A DNA stretch of 64,000 nucleotides from Fervidibacter sinensis (GCA_032161045.1 JAVHTH010000004.1); one strand, 5' to 3'; positions 1-9,720 are shown, counted from the stretch's first letter. The notes: generated by a model not told the origin, from the sequence alone. Numbers and translations: made by a program.

Positions 1-75
1 GTGCTACATTTTATAGGCGAGGTGCTAAGCCTTTGCTTGAGACGAGATAAACGAATGGGAAAGAGGCGATGAAGG

Positions 76-3000
76 ATGGAGTTTGAGGGTGAGAGGTTAA
101 GAGTTTTTGCGTTTCCGTTGGGCGGTGTCGGAAGCGGCAATTTGAGTTTTTCTGGCTCAGGGCAGTTGGTCGCTTGGCAAATTGTCAACAACTTCAATTC
201 GGGCGCTCATGGGGTTTCTGGCGCAATCGTCCCGCTCACTTTCTTCGCCGCTTGGGCAAAGCAAGGTCGCAATGCAAAAGCGACATTGCTTCAAACTGTT
301 CCCATTGCCAATTTACCGACTGTCAAGGGTTTACGAGCACGAAACCGATTTCCCATCTTGCATGTCCGCTACGAAACAGACTTGCCCGTTGAAATTGAAC
401 TTGAGGCTTGGTCGCCTTTTATCCCGCTCAACGCCAAAGACAGTGCAACGCCTATCGCCGTTTTCACCTTCACCCTTCACAACCCGACGAAGCATCCCGT
501 TGAGGCTGCAGTGATGATGAATCTTCAGAACATCGTCGGTTGGGAAGGTTACCGCCCCCTTGACAGTTTGCAACATGAAGAGTTCATTGGCAACTTCAAC
601 ACCGTTGAGCAAACCGACGGTTGGACGACACTTGTTTGTCAGGTGAAGGAAGGCGAGGGTGATTCTTTTGATGCACCCGTCCAACTTCTCACTCCTGACA
701 AGGAAGCAGCGTGGCTGATGCGATTGAGCGAGAACATGACAGTTCGGTTTTGGGATTGGTCGCGGGGCGTGCAAATTGCTCTGCCAAGCGATTTGACAAA
801 TTGTGTGATTTGGTTGAGCGATTTGCCCGATGCATTCACAGAACAACAATTTTCGCAACTTTTAGACGCTGTTGAACAAGGGGCGAACTTGGTTTTGTGT
901 GGGACGGAGCGTCACCCACTTGCGGTTTTGGATGCGTGGGCGAAAGCACCAGCCGATGCGGAAATTTTCGCCGATTTTGAGAGCGGAACTTATGAGGGTT
1001 GGACAATTGAAGGCAATTGCTTTGGCGAAAGACCAGCGACGGGAAAAATCAACTGGCAACAACCAGTTTCGGGTTGGCGGGGCAAATATTTTGTCAACAC
1101 TTTCAATCCCGACGACACTGCAACTGGGCGGGCAATTTCTCGCCCGTTCAAAATCACTAAACGCTTCATCCACTTCCTTATCGGAGGCGGTCACCATCCG
1201 GGACGATGTTGCTTGAACCTGCTTATTGACGGCAAAGTTGTGAGGACAGCGACAGGGCGAAACAGTGAACAACTTTTCCCTGAACGATGGGATGTGAGTG
1301 AGTTCATCGGAAAGGAAGCGCAACTGGAAATCGTTGACACGGAGACAGGCGGTTGGGGTCACATCCTTGTTGACCACATCGTCTTCAGCAACTCGCCTAT
1401 CTCGCCCCTTGCTGATGCGGAAGTTGTGCGAAAGTTGTTGAAACGGTTACCAATTCGTTGGCAAGAATTGCGATGGCACGACGGCGAGCAAATTACGGCG
1501 GTCATGAACGGCTCACAACGGACACTAAATGTCAAGCGTTTCTGGCAGGTTGTCGGTGCGCATTCTGATGCTTCTATCCAAGTTCTCGCCCAAACCCCTG
1601 ATGGTTCGCCGCTTATCGTTCGTTGTCAACTCGGCAAAGGGAACTTGCTTATCGTTTTCGGTTCGCCTTACGAATGGTCGCAAGTCGGACAGCGCAAGGT
1701 GTTGGTTGGCACGCTCATCGCTGAAGCAAGTGGAATTCGTTACACTCCGATGACAGGCTGGCACAAAACTTCACCTGCGTTCGGGACAATGGCGCTTTCG
1801 GTCACCGGCGATAAGCGGGGGTGGCAAATCACAACTTTGGCTCAGCACGAGGATGTTCAAGCGATGTGGAAAGATTTCGCCGAAGACGGTTCATTTAACA
1901 CCGCACTTCGCGCTCCGCACTCCGCACCGACTCAAGCAGGTCAAACTTGCTGTGGCGCGGTGAGCGCAAAAATTGCGTTGAAGCCGAACGAACGCCGTTC
2001 GGTCACTTTCGCTTTGGCTTGGCACTTCCCTAACCGCTACCGCACGGAGCGTTACGGTTGGGCTCCGCCTTATGAGTATCGCTACCGATTAGGCAATAAA
2101 TACAACGCTTGGTTCAAAGACGCCCGCGAGGTCATTCGCTATTTCGTTGCCAATCGTGAACGCCTTTACCGCGCGACGAAAAATTTCGCGGATGCGTTGT
2201 GGGAAAATTCTTTGCCTGAAGCAATTAAGGACGCTGTCGCTTCCAACTTGGCGATTTTGCGCAGTGGGGTTTTGATGTGGCTTGAAGATGGCAACTTCTA
2301 CGGGTTTGAAGGTGCTGACTCTTGCTGCCCACTTACCTGCACCCATGTTTACAACTACGCCCAAAGCATTGCCTTCGTATTCCCTGAACTTGAGCGGACG
2401 ATGAGGTTCGTTGAGTGGAAAGTGCAGCAACATCCGGAAAAAGGCTATATCCCACACCGCGTCATTGTCCCATTGGATTTGCCGAGGCTATGGGAAAGAG
2501 GCATCGGCGGTCCGCATAACCCAGCCCTTGACGGGATGCTTGGAGCGGTGCTCAAAACTTATCGCGAATTTTGTTTGAGTGGAGATGTCAATTGGCTGGT
2601 AGACATGTTGCCACATATTGCCAAATTGATGCGACACATTTTTGAGCAGTTTGATCCTGACGGCGACGGCGTTATTGACGGCGAACAGCCCAACACTTAT
2701 GATATCCACACTTTTGGAAGCAACACTTTCATCGGCACGCTGTATCTCGCTGCGCTTAAAGCCGTTGAGAAAATGATTCTCGCTTTGCCAGATCCTGCAC
2801 TCCGAACTTCGCACTCCGCACTCCTTGATGAGTGCCGACGGCGGTTTGAACTTGGGCGTGAGGGCTATGTCAAGCGCTGTTGGAACGGCGAGTATTTCAT
2901 CAACGCCTACGATGCGCCTAATGCTCCGCCTGAAGTTTACGAGCAGAACAACTGCTGGGGCATTGGTTGCCACAGTGACCAATTGCTTGGTCAGTGGTGG

Positions 3001-3747
3001 GCTTTCATTTTGGACTTGGGTTACCTATTGCCGGAAGAGATGGTCAAGACGGCGCTTTGGAGCATCTTCCGCTACAACTGGCGGAAAAGTTTGCGCGGGT
3101 TCAAACACAGCCAACGGGTTTTCGCTGAAGGCGACGAAAGCGGGTTGATCGTTTGCACTTGGCCGAACGGTGGGCGACCACAACGACCAATCCTTTACTG
3201 CGACGAAGTTTGGACTGGACACGAATATGAGGTTGCTGCGCTTTTGATTTGGTGCGGGATGAAAAACGAGGCACTGAAGATCGTTGAGGGTGCCCGCAAC
3301 CGATACAAAGGCGACAAGCGAAACCCGTTTGCGGAAATTGAGTGTGGACATTACTACATCCGAGCGTTGTCAAGTTGGAGTTTGCTTTTGGCAGCGATGG
3401 GGTTTGCTTGCGATGTCCATTCGGGAACACTTCAATTTGCGCCGAACCTCAGTGTAACTGACTTTCGCGCCCCTTTCTTCGCAGGCACATGTTGGGGCAT
3501 GTTCTCGCAAACAATGACAAGCAAGCGAGTAGTTGCGAGTTGTCAAGTTGTGAGTGGCAAGTTTGCTCTGAGAGAGTTACGCTGGAATGTCGGTAATTTC
3601 GTCAAGGCTAAAATTTCCGTCACACTTAACGGCAAGTCCGTCAAAGTTCAAACAAAACGGGACGGAGGTTGGCTCATCGTCAATTTCCCACCCACCGCTT
3701 CGCTGTTGGAAGGGTCAAAGTTGCAAGTTGAGTTGTCAAGAGTGTAG
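76..3747 (+). CDS. GH116-type beta-glycosidase (GBA2-like)
   Basis: Large glycosidase, 1223 aa, related to non-lysosomal glucosylceramidase GBA2 and GH116 enzymes that cleave beta-glucosides or beta-xylosides. The N-terminus carries the GBA2_N-like FPLGGVGSGN motif. The catalytic (alpha/alpha)6 region has a FEG..CCPLTCTHVYNY block (candidate nucleophile Glu about residue 745) and DGEQPNTYDIHTFG (candidate acid/base Asp about 876). A long insert (about 250-560) separates the N-domain from the rest, making it larger than typical members. No signal peptide is obvious. The ATG is preceded by a purine-rich stretch, and an upstream ATG at 69 stops at once. Two short odd segments (about residues 609-618 and 907-917) are coded by 7-bp tandem repeats. 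The family is clear; the substrate is not. Confidence 0.88.
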   Translation: MEFEGERLRVFAFPLGGVGSGNLSFSGSGQLVAWQIVNNFNSGAHGVSGAIVPLTFFAAWAKQGRNAKATLLQTVPIANLPTVKGLRARNRFPILHVRYETDLPVEIELEAWSPFIPLNAKDSATPIAVFTFTLHNPTKHPVEAAVMMNLQNIVGWEGYRPLDSLQHEEFIGNFNTVEQTDGWTTLVCQVKEGEGDSFDAPVQLLTPDKEAAWLMRLSENMTVRFWDWSRGVQIALPSDLTNCVIWLSDLPDAFTEQQFSQLLDAVEQGANLVLCGTERHPLAVLDAWAKAPADAEIFADFESGTYEGWTIEGNCFGERPATGKINWQQPVSGWRGKYFVNTFNPDDTATGRAISRPFKITKRFIHFLIGGGHHPGRCCLNLLIDGKVVRTATGRNSEQLFPERWDVSEFIGKEAQLEIVDTETGGWGHILVDHIVFSNSPISPLADAEVVRKLLKRLPIRWQELRWHDGEQITAVMNGSQRTLNVKRFWQVVGAHSDASIQVLAQTPDGSPLIVRCQLGKGNLLIVFGSPYEWSQVGQRKVLVGTLIAEASGIRYTPMTGWHKTSPAFGTMALSVTGDKRGWQITTLAQHEDVQAMWKDFAEDGSFNTALRAPHSAPTQAGQTCCGAVSAKIALKPNERRSVTFALAWHFPNRYRTERYGWAPPYEYRYRLGNKYNAWFKDAREVIRYFVANRERLYRATKNFADALWENSLPEAIKDAVASNLAILRSGVLMWLEDGNFYGFEGADSCCPLTCTHVYNYAQSIAFVFPELERTMRFVEWKVQQHPEKGYIPHRVIVPLDLPRLWERGIGGPHNPALDGMLGAVLKTYREFCLSGDVNWLVDMLPHIAKLMRHIFEQFDPDGDGVIDGEQPNTYDIHTFGSNTFIGTLYLAALKAVEKMILALPDPALRTSHSALLDECRRRFELGREGYVKRCWNGEYFINAYDAPNAPPEVYEQNNCWGIGCHSDQLLGQWWAFILDLGYLLPEEMVKTALWSIFRYNWRKSLRGFKHSQRVFAEGDESGLIVCTWPNGGRPQRPILYCDEVWTGHEYEVAALLIWCGMKNEALKIVEGARNRYKGDKRNPFAEIECGHYYIRALSSWSLLLAAMGFACDVHSGTLQFAPNLSVTDFRAPFFAGTCWGMFSQTMTSKRVVASCQVVSGKFALRELRWNVGNFVKAKISVTLNGKSVKVQTKRDGGWLIVNFPPTASLLEGSKLQVELSRV
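1901..1928. repeat. Degenerate 7-bp tandem repeat inside GH116 gene
   Basis: About four imperfect heptamers of the form CGCACTY lie in tandem within the glycosidase reading frame. They encode a low-complexity Leu-Arg-Ala-Pro-His-Ser-Ala-Pro stretch that looks like an insertion. The same unit recurs at 2795-2825 and, in reverse orientation, at 35457-35484. Confidence 0.6.
2795..2825. repeat. Degenerate 7-bp tandem repeat inside GH116 gene (second copy)
   Basis: Heptamers TGCACTC, CGAACTT, CGCACTC, CGCACTC follow one another in frame and encode a Pro-Ala-Leu-Arg-Thr-Ser-His-Ser-Ala-Leu-Leu stretch between two conserved parts of the catalytic domain. It uses the same unit as the repeat at 1901-1928. 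Confidence 0.6.
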
Positions 3748-3791
3748 CGTCTCGGCAACTGCGAAAATTCAAAAACCCAAAGGCGGAAGAG

Positions 3792-4046
3792 GTGACGACT
3801 TTGAGGTTAACTGTGAAGGTGAAACCCGGCGCGAAAAAGGAAGGCATCAGCATCACACCTGACGGGAGTTTGGAAGTCCGCGTCTCTGCACCGCCGGAGA
3901 AAGGGAAGGCGAATGAGCGGTTGATTGAACTTTTGGCTGAACATTTCGGAGTCGCCAAAAGCCGAATCAGCATCGTATCAGGTCACACACAACGGCAAAA
4001 AGTTGTGGAAATAGATTTGCCTGAGGAAAGCCTCTCCAACTCGTGA
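3792..4046 (+). CDS. DUF167 (YggU-type) family protein
   Basis: Small protein of 84 aa or less with the complete DUF167 pattern: VKVKPGAKK, then V.APPEKGKANE and the final SGHTQRQKVVEI block. The family has a solved fold but no settled function. The longest start is GTG at 3792, which lies against its own GGAAGAGG ribosome site. TTG at 3801 and GTG at 3813 are alternatives, so the first few residues are uncertain. It stands 45 bp after the glycosidase and is followed by a terminator-like hairpin. Confidence 0.8.
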   Translation: MTTLRLTVKVKPGAKKEGISITPDGSLEVRVSAPPEKGKANERLIELLAEHFGVAKSRISIVSGHTQRQKVVEIDLPEESLSNS

Positions 4047-4075
4047 ATTGTCAGTCCCTGCTTCCCTGTTCGGAC

Positions 4076-4100
4076 AAAAGTGCTTAGCACTCGTTTTTTT
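4076..4100 (+). terminator. Candidate intrinsic terminator between convergent genes
   Basis: A 5-bp inverted repeat AGTGC-TTA-GCACT is followed by CG and seven T residues. It sits between the DUF167 gene on the plus strand and ligA on the minus strand. The four A residues before the hairpin extend possible pairing. The stem is short, so this is a moderate call. Confidence 0.5.
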
Positions 4101-4172
4101 CGGCTCGGTAAGTAGCCTTGCCCTCCCGTTCATTGGCTTGGTTGATCGGAAAGGGCAACAACTTGAGTTCTG

Positions 4173-6344
4173 TTACTCCAACAAACTCGGTTGCTCAGGT
4201 TCGGCATTAGGCTGACTGGTTTCCGAGCCATGATTGAGATATGGGGAGACCATCGCTTCAAACTCCTCTTCCGACAAAATCCGAACGCCCAATTGTTGAG
4301 CCCGTTGTAACTTGCTGCCCGGGTTTTTGCCCACGACCACGAAATCGGTTTGACGGGAGACGCTTGATGCCGGTCGCCCTCCTAAACGCTTGACCAAATC
4401 TTCTGCCTGAGAACGAGTCCACCGCTCCAACTCGCCAGTGAAAACGACGACTTTGCCTTTGAGCGGTGATTCTGGGACGACAACGGCTTCTTCCTCAGGT
4501 AACGGTTGGATGCCAGCCTTTTGCAACTTTTCCATTAACTTCTGTCCCAATTCGCTTCGGAAGAAACGAATGACGCTTTCAGCGATTTTAGGACCAACGC
4601 CGGGAATGGTTTTGATTTCCCATTCCTCCGCCTGAGCCAGTCGTTCAAGGCTGCCGAACTTCTTCGCCAATAACTCAGCAACTCGTTCACCAACATGGCG
4701 GATACCCAAAGCGAAGATGAAACGAGAAAGAGGGGCGGTCTTACTTCGTTGAATTTCGCTCAACACCTTCGTCGCTAACTTGTCACCCCAACCCGGCAAC
4801 CGCACAAGTTGCCACTTTTGCAGGAAGTAAAGGTCAGCAGGGTCGTTAAGTAATCCTGCCTCAACAAGTTGGTGAATTCGCTCTTCACCCAACGCCTCAA
4901 TGTTCAAAGCATTTCGCGAGCACCAATGTTTGATCCAATTCTCAACCCGCGATGGGCACTCATTGTTTGGACAGTAGTAGTCAACCTCACCTGTTGGTCG
5001 GACGACAGGAGTTCCGCATATAGGGCATTCCTTTGGCATCTCAAACGGTTTCTCCTCACCCGTCCGTTTCTCCTTGACAACACCTACAACTTCGGGAATA
5101 ACACCGCCAGCCCGCTGGACGATAACCCAATCGCCGATGCGGACATCAAGCCGCTTAATCTGGTCTTCGTTGTGCAGCGTAGCGCTTGTTATCGTCACTC
5201 CCTCAACTTGCACAGGTTCAAGTTCAGCAACAGGTGTCAACTTCCCGGTCCGACCAACTTGCACGACGATGTTGAGCAACTTCGTCTCTTTCTGCTCTGC
5301 GGGGAACTTGAAAGCGATTGCCCATCTTGGGGCGTGAGCAGTTGCGCCTAAGCGCTCTTGCCAATCCAGCCGATTGACCTTGACAACCACACCGTCAGCA
5401 GAGTAAGGCTCGTCGTGGATGCGCCTGATCCACTCGTAGCAGTAGTCAATGACCTCGTCAATCCCGCGACACAAGCGGCTGTGTTCATTGACCTTAAACC
5501 CCGCACGCTTTAGCCACTGCAAAACTTCCCACTGGGTCTCAAACTCAACGCCTTCATAGTAGCCTACGCCATAGCAGAAAATGTCAAGTCTCCGTTGCGC
5601 GGTGATTGCTGGGTCAAGTTGTCGGACCGAACCCGCTGCGGCATTGCGGGGGTTGGCGAACGGTCTTTCGCCTTTGCGCGTTTGCTCCTCATTTAACGCT
5701 TCAAAATCCGCCTTGGTCATGAAAACCTCACCGCGAACTTCAATGATTGGTGGCGGGTTGTCAATAAGCAGCCTAAGCGGGATTGTTTTGATGGTTCTCA
5801 AGTTGTTGGTCACATCTTCACCTTCAATTCCGTCGCCTCTTGTCGCACCTAAGACGAGCACGCCGTTTTCGTAGGTTAAATTCACCGCCAAGCCGTCAAA
5901 CTTCAACTCGCAAGTGTAATCAACGGTTTCGGTCATTGGGAGACCGAGGAAGCGTTTTACCCTTTGGTCAAAGGCACGCAATTCCTCTTCGTTAAAGGCG
6001 TTGTCCAAACTGAGCATTGGTTTCCTGTGCCTAACTTTCGCAAACTCTTCCGCTGGCGGGAAGCCAACCCGTTGGGTCGGGCTGTCGGGAGTGATGAGTT
6101 CTGGAAAGCGTTCTTCAATTTGCACCAACCTTCGGAACAAGCGGTCATATTCCTCGTCGCTGATGATGGGCGAGTTGAGCACATAGTAAAGCCAGCAGTG
6201 AATTGTCAACTCGTTTCGCAATCGCTCTGCCTCTTGTTCCGCTTCCTCACGGCTCATCGCTTCAACAGGTTTGTCAACGGCTTTTTGCCTCAACCTCTCA
6301 ACTTCCTTTCGCGCCTCTTCAGGTGTCATAGGTCGCAGTTCCAT
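4173..6344 (-). CDS. ligA: NAD-dependent DNA ligase LigA
   Basis: Seals nicks during replication and repair using NAD+. At 723 aa it is slightly longer than usual. Domain order is standard: the Ia region, then the adenylation domain with the catalytic Lys in CELKFDG (about residue 148), OB fold, four-Cys zinc finger (CPICG...CPNNECPSR), helix-hairpin-helix repeats (GVGPKIAESV) and a C-terminal BRCT domain (GKVVVFTGEL). The ATG at 6344 (MELRPM) is preferred because AGAGGTGA lies just upstream. The in-frame GTG at 6353 falls inside that ribosome site. Confidence 0.97.
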   Translation of the reverse strand: MELRPMTPEEARKEVERLRQKAVDKPVEAMSREEAEQEAERLRNELTIHCWLYYVLNSPIISDEEYDRLFRRLVQIEERFPELITPDSPTQRVGFPPAEEFAKVRHRKPMLSLDNAFNEEELRAFDQRVKRFLGLPMTETVDYTCELKFDGLAVNLTYENGVLVLGATRGDGIEGEDVTNNLRTIKTIPLRLLIDNPPPIIEVRGEVFMTKADFEALNEEQTRKGERPFANPRNAAAGSVRQLDPAITAQRRLDIFCYGVGYYEGVEFETQWEVLQWLKRAGFKVNEHSRLCRGIDEVIDYCYEWIRRIHDEPYSADGVVVKVNRLDWQERLGATAHAPRWAIAFKFPAEQKETKLLNIVVQVGRTGKLTPVAELEPVQVEGVTITSATLHNEDQIKRLDVRIGDWVIVQRAGGVIPEVVGVVKEKRTGEEKPFEMPKECPICGTPVVRPTGEVDYYCPNNECPSRVENWIKHWCSRNALNIEALGEERIHQLVEAGLLNDPADLYFLQKWQLVRLPGWGDKLATKVLSEIQRSKTAPLSRFIFALGIRHVGERVAELLAKKFGSLERLAQAEEWEIKTIPGVGPKIAESVIRFFRSELGQKLMEKLQKAGIQPLPEEEAVVVPESPLKGKVVVFTGELERWTRSQAEDLVKRLGGRPASSVSRQTDFVVVGKNPGSKLQRAQQLGVRILSEEEFEAMVSPYLNHGSETSQPNAEPEQPSLLE

Positions 6345-6423
6345 TGCGATCACCTCTCATGCGTTCGGGCAAGGTCATCATGGCAGTCCCTCGCACCAGT
6401 TTAAACCCGCATTTAACAAATTT

Positions 6424-6435
6424 AGCAGCGCTGCT
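6424..6435. other. 12-bp perfect palindrome upstream of ligA
   Basis: AGCAGCGCTGCT lies in the 206-bp gap between the ligA start and the small membrane gene ending at 6551. It could be an operator or a chance palindrome. Nothing else was recognised in this gap. Confidence 0.25.
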
Positions 6436-6550
6436 CAATAAAGAGTTCAATCGGCGAGGACGACCGTGATGTCCGAAAAGCGCGCGAAGGTGCAGTTAAA
6501 CGCGAAAATGCAAAAGGCAACTTGTTCAAAGTTTGCGGGGTGACTTTCGT

Positions 6551-6718
6551 TTATCCCCCGAACAAGTCTGCCAACATCATTGCCAACCATCGCTGAATTT
6601 TCGGGTCAACGAAAAACCAAACGAGGATGCCGAGCATCCAAAGCGAAATTGCAACTTGAAGCCAGAGGGGCACTTGTTTTTCTTTGGTCTGACTTTTCAC
6701 TCTCTTCCGCCGATCCAT
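6551..6718 (-). CDS. Small single-span membrane protein, unknown
   Basis: A 55-aa reading frame, below usual ORF cut-offs. It starts with a charged region (MDRRKRVKSQTKEKQ), followed by one hydrophobic helix (about residues 17-37, VPLWLQVAISLWMLGILVWFF) and a short amphipathic tail ending LADLFGG. The minus-strand ATG doublet (6721 and 6718) is preceded by GTGGGTGA at good spacing. The positive-inside topology and a strong ribosome site make it more credible than overlapping frames. It lies directly upstream of, and divergent from, the aldo/keto reductase. Function unknown. Confidence 0.6.
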   Translation of the reverse strand: MDRRKRVKSQTKEKQVPLWLQVAISLWMLGILVWFFVDPKIQRWLAMMLADLFGG

Positions 6719-6795
6719 CATTCAGTTCACCCACTTGCAAAGTAATCCCTTGCGCTGTAAACTTTGCCACAGCCTTGCAAGGTGGGGTGATTGAA

Positions 6796-7728
6796 ATGAG
6801 ATTTGGTCGCCGCAAGTTTTTGCGAGCCGTTACTCTGGCTTTGGGAGGTGCAACGAGCATGGGTGTCAATAACGGAAACATCCCGCGACGAAAGTTAGGA
6901 AAAACGGGCGTTGAAGTTTCAGCGATCGCGATGGGAGGCATAGTCGTGATGAATTTGCCTCAATCGGAAGCCGACCGAATGGTCCGCTGGGCATACGATA
7001 ACGGCATCACCTACTTTGATGTCGCTCCAACTTACGGTGACGCCGAGGAGCGTCTCGGTCCAGCGTTGAAAGGTTTGCGGGATAAAGTTTTCCTCGCTTG
7101 CAAAACAGAGAAGCGGGACAAACAGGGAGCAGCGGAAGCGCTTCGTCAATCCCTTAAGCGGTTGCAAACCAACCACTTTGACCTTTACCAACTTCACGCC
7201 TTGAGAACGAAAGAAGATGTGGAACAGGCTTTCGGACCAAACGGGGCAATGGAAGCGATTTTGGAAGCGAAAGAGCAAGGACTTGTTCGGTTCATCGGTT
7301 TCTCCGCTCACTCGGAGGAAGCGGCGTTGATGGCGCTTGAACGCTACCCATTTGACACAGTGATGTTGCCCATTAACTTCGCATCGCTGCTCAAAAACGG
7401 ATTTGGGCAAAAGGTCCTTGACAAAGCGAAGGAAATGGGGGCTGCTGTCATTGCCATTAAAGCGATGGCGAAAACTTACTGGAGCGGTGAGAGGAAAGTT
7501 CAAAAGTGCTGGTATGAACCCTTGACGGACCGAAATCAAGCGCTTTTGGCTTTGAGGTTCACACTTTCCCAGCAACCGGTTGCCGTTGCTGTCCCGCCCG
7601 GAGACGAAAGGCTGTTTCAAATGGCGGTTGAGTTAGGCAAGCAATATCGCCCACTTGAACCTGAGGAATTGTCAACCCTTAAGCAAATTGCTGAACCGCT
7701 GACACCTTTGTTCCCGCTGCGGGACTAA
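6796..7728 (+). CDS. Aldo/keto reductase with twin-arginine leader
   Basis: Predicted oxidoreductase of 310 aa. The ATG at 6796 follows GGTGGGGTGA and begins a twin-arginine type leader (RFGRRKFLRAVTLALGGA). Typical aldo/keto reductase features follow: RKLGKTGVEVSAIAMGG, FDVAPTYGDAEERLG (the Tyr position), the K-containing ACKTEKRD block and H in YQLHALRTKEDV. The C-terminal half is more divergent. The leader suggests export of a folded protein across the membrane, which is unusual for the family but common in TAT-rich bacteria. The substrate is unknown. Confidence 0.85.
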   Translation: MRFGRRKFLRAVTLALGGATSMGVNNGNIPRRKLGKTGVEVSAIAMGGIVVMNLPQSEADRMVRWAYDNGITYFDVAPTYGDAEERLGPALKGLRDKVFLACKTEKRDKQGAAEALRQSLKRLQTNHFDLYQLHALRTKEDVEQAFGPNGAMEAILEAKEQGLVRFIGFSAHSEEAALMALERYPFDTVMLPINFASLLKNGFGQKVLDKAKEMGAAVIAIKAMAKTYWSGERKVQKCWYEPLTDRNQALLALRFTLSQQPVAVAVPPGDERLFQMAVELGKQYRPLEPEELSTLKQIAEPLTPLFPLRD

Positions 7729-7737
7729 CGATCGTTT

Positions 7738-8775
7738 TTAGTCAGCGCCTCCTGTTTCTGAACCGGTTGCGAACTCAACCTTGCCTTGAAGTTCGTTCCG
7801 CTGTTGGTGGATTATCTTTCTTCGCAACCAAAGCAAACCTGTTAAGGCAACTAAGCCCACCAAACTCATACCGGCAGTGTTATCGGGTCTGGTTGGATTT
7901 GAAAGTTCTTGGAGGGGCGCAAGCAAAATGAAAAATCCCAATGCGCCGCTCGCAATTGCCCACTTGTGAATCTCCGCCCACTTGTGACCGTTTCCGGACC
8001 AAAGCAACGCATAACGGGCAGCAACCAAAAGAACCAAAACGCCTAACCCCATCGTCACTATAGGCGGCAGTTCCGTGTTGGGCAAGCCCCAGAAGACGAT
8101 GAAGAAAATAAGCGTGGCAGTAAAGCCAAGCAGCATGAACCTTCGCACAGACGGAACTCGCGTTGAAAGTGGGACAGGCAAGCGGTCTGGCAACTTCCTC
8201 GCAAGCCAGACTAACGCCGCAATGATTGCAACGGTCGCAATTATGTGAAACGGCGAAGGGTAATACGGCGCTTCGGGTTTCGGGAAGCAGCAAAAGCCAA
8301 ACAGCACATCCAAAACGAACAGCAAGCCGATAACCTTCAACCACTCCGTTGACACCCATGATTTGTTTCGCTCGTTCGGGTAAGCAAGTTCAACAAGCAG
8401 GATCGGAATGGCAATGCTGAAAACAGCATGATAAACTGTTAACCCTTGCGCCCACACCCAATTGACACCGAGCCAGCGCCCGTAAACGCCCAAAGGTCCT
8501 AAATCTGGCCATTGGGGGTCAAAGAAACTTTTGCACATTAACCCTTCCTCAACAATGCCGTATGCTACACCGAGCGCAAAAATTGAGAGCCAACCTTTTC
8601 GCCAACTTAAAACCAGTTCGCGAACCAAAATTGCCCCACCGCCATACAACGCTGCAAGCAAGACGAAAGTGAACGGGTTGAAAAATTCCGCTGGCGGCGA
8701 AGAACCAGAAAGCAATTCACCAATTGCGGGCGACAGAACAAGAAGGACAATAGCAGGCGGCAAGCGACAGCGCAT
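7738..8775 (-). CDS. Polytopic membrane protein, unknown
   Basis: A 345-aa protein with about nine hydrophobic helices. Conserved-looking polar residues sit within or next to helices: the ILVREL and GIVEEGLMCKSFFDPQW stretch near the N-terminus and VYHAVFSIAIPILLVEL. The paired glutamates in EEG loosely recall CPBP-type membrane proteases, but the rest of that signature is not evident. ATG at 8775 has GGGGTGA six bases upstream and is preferred over the GTG at 8784. It converges with the aldo/keto reductase, leaving only 9 bp between the stop codons. Confidence 0.7.
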   Translation of the reverse strand: MRCRLPPAIVLLVLSPAIGELLSGSSPPAEFFNPFTFVLLAALYGGGAILVRELVLSWRKGWLSIFALGVAYGIVEEGLMCKSFFDPQWPDLGPLGVYGRWLGVNWVWAQGLTVYHAVFSIAIPILLVELAYPNERNKSWVSTEWLKVIGLLFVLDVLFGFCCFPKPEAPYYPSPFHIIATVAIIAALVWLARKLPDRLPVPLSTRVPSVRRFMLLGFTATLIFFIVFWGLPNTELPPIVTMGLGVLVLLVAARYALLWSGNGHKWAEIHKWAIASGALGFFILLAPLQELSNPTRPDNTAGMSLVGLVALTGLLWLRRKIIHQQRNELQGKVEFATGSETGGAD

Positions 8776-8892
8776 TGCATTCACCCCATTCAGTCGTCAA
8801 CTTCCCCAACCATACTTACAAGTGCCTTTTGCGGAAAGTTTCATTGGGCACCAATGTAGGCTTTGAGCGGGGTCGCTGAGGATTGAGTTTGA

Positions 8893-9630
8893 CTAACCTG
8901 TAAGCAGTTTCAGAGCGGTCAGCGCTACGAGTAGCAAAACGATTTTGGAAAATGCCTGTTGCGACAAAACTCGGTTGAGCCATATTCCCAAAAGGGCACC
9001 GATGGCAACTGAAGGGAGCAATTGAATTCCAAGCCATAGCCCCTGCCCGGTTATAAGTCCCATCCGCCAGTAAGGCAAAACTTTGCTCAGGTTGACAACG
9101 AAATAAAGCACCGTTGATGTCCCAACGAAAACCGCGTTGGGTAATTTTTGAGGCAGCATATACATCGTGGTGAAAACTCCACCTTGATGGGCGATTGCTG
9201 AGGCAAATCCTGCCCCGAAGCCGAGGGTAAAGCCAAGTGCACGGTTGGGCTTAACAGGTTTGTCAACTTTCAAGTAAAAGTCCTTGTAAGCCTGAGCGAC
9301 GGCGAAAAACAACGCCAACAACCCAATGAACTTTTTGAACGCCTCATCAGGCATTATGTTCAAAATCGGCAGACCAGCCACAATGCCAACCAACATACTT
9401 GGCAACAAGACAGCGATTGTGTCTTTGTCAATGTTCTTGCGGTAGTAACTCAATGAGAGCACGAAGATGTCACAGACTATCAAAAGCGGCAACATCACAC
9501 CGACGGCAGTCCTTCCTCCTAACGCCAAAGCGAACAAAGGCGTCGTCAAAATTCCCGTCCCGCCACCGAAACCGCTTTTCCCGAGCCCGATAATTGCTGC
9601 TCCTAAGTGCAAAAGAAACCATTGTGGCAT
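8893..9630 (-). CDS. TauE/SafE-family permease
   Basis: Membrane protein of 245 aa with about eight helices. The N-terminal GLGKSGFGGGTGILTTPLFAL and the related second-half GFGAGFASAIAHQGGVFTTMYML match the duplicated Gly-rich motifs of the TauE/SafE (DUF81) anion and sulfite exporter family. The substrate cannot be told from sequence. The ATG follows GCGGAG. There are no sulfur-metabolism genes nearby. Confidence 0.85.
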   Translation of the reverse strand: MPQWFLLHLGAAIIGLGKSGFGGGTGILTTPLFALALGGRTAVGVMLPLLIVCDIFVLSLSYYRKNIDKDTIAVLLPSMLVGIVAGLPILNIMPDEAFKKFIGLLALFFAVAQAYKDFYLKVDKPVKPNRALGFTLGFGAGFASAIAHQGGVFTTMYMLPQKLPNAVFVGTSTVLYFVVNLSKVLPYWRMGLITGQGLWLGIQLLPSVAIGALLGIWLNRVLSQQAFSKIVLLLVALTALKLLTG

Positions 9631-9720
9631 CTCCGCTTAAGGTCACCTCACTTTGGTCCTTTGTGGCGTCAAACGAACGAGTTTGCTCGGGGTCAATCTA
9701 CTTCCTGACCGAATTTCGGT

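Noticed and set aside
1..72. Open frame from base 1 to a TGA at 70-72
   Set aside because: Could be the end of an upstream gene, but 23 codons without any recognisable feature are too little to call.
7738..8775. CPBP-family membrane protease
   Set aside because: Only an EE pair is present; the later His and Arg motifs expected in the family were not clear.
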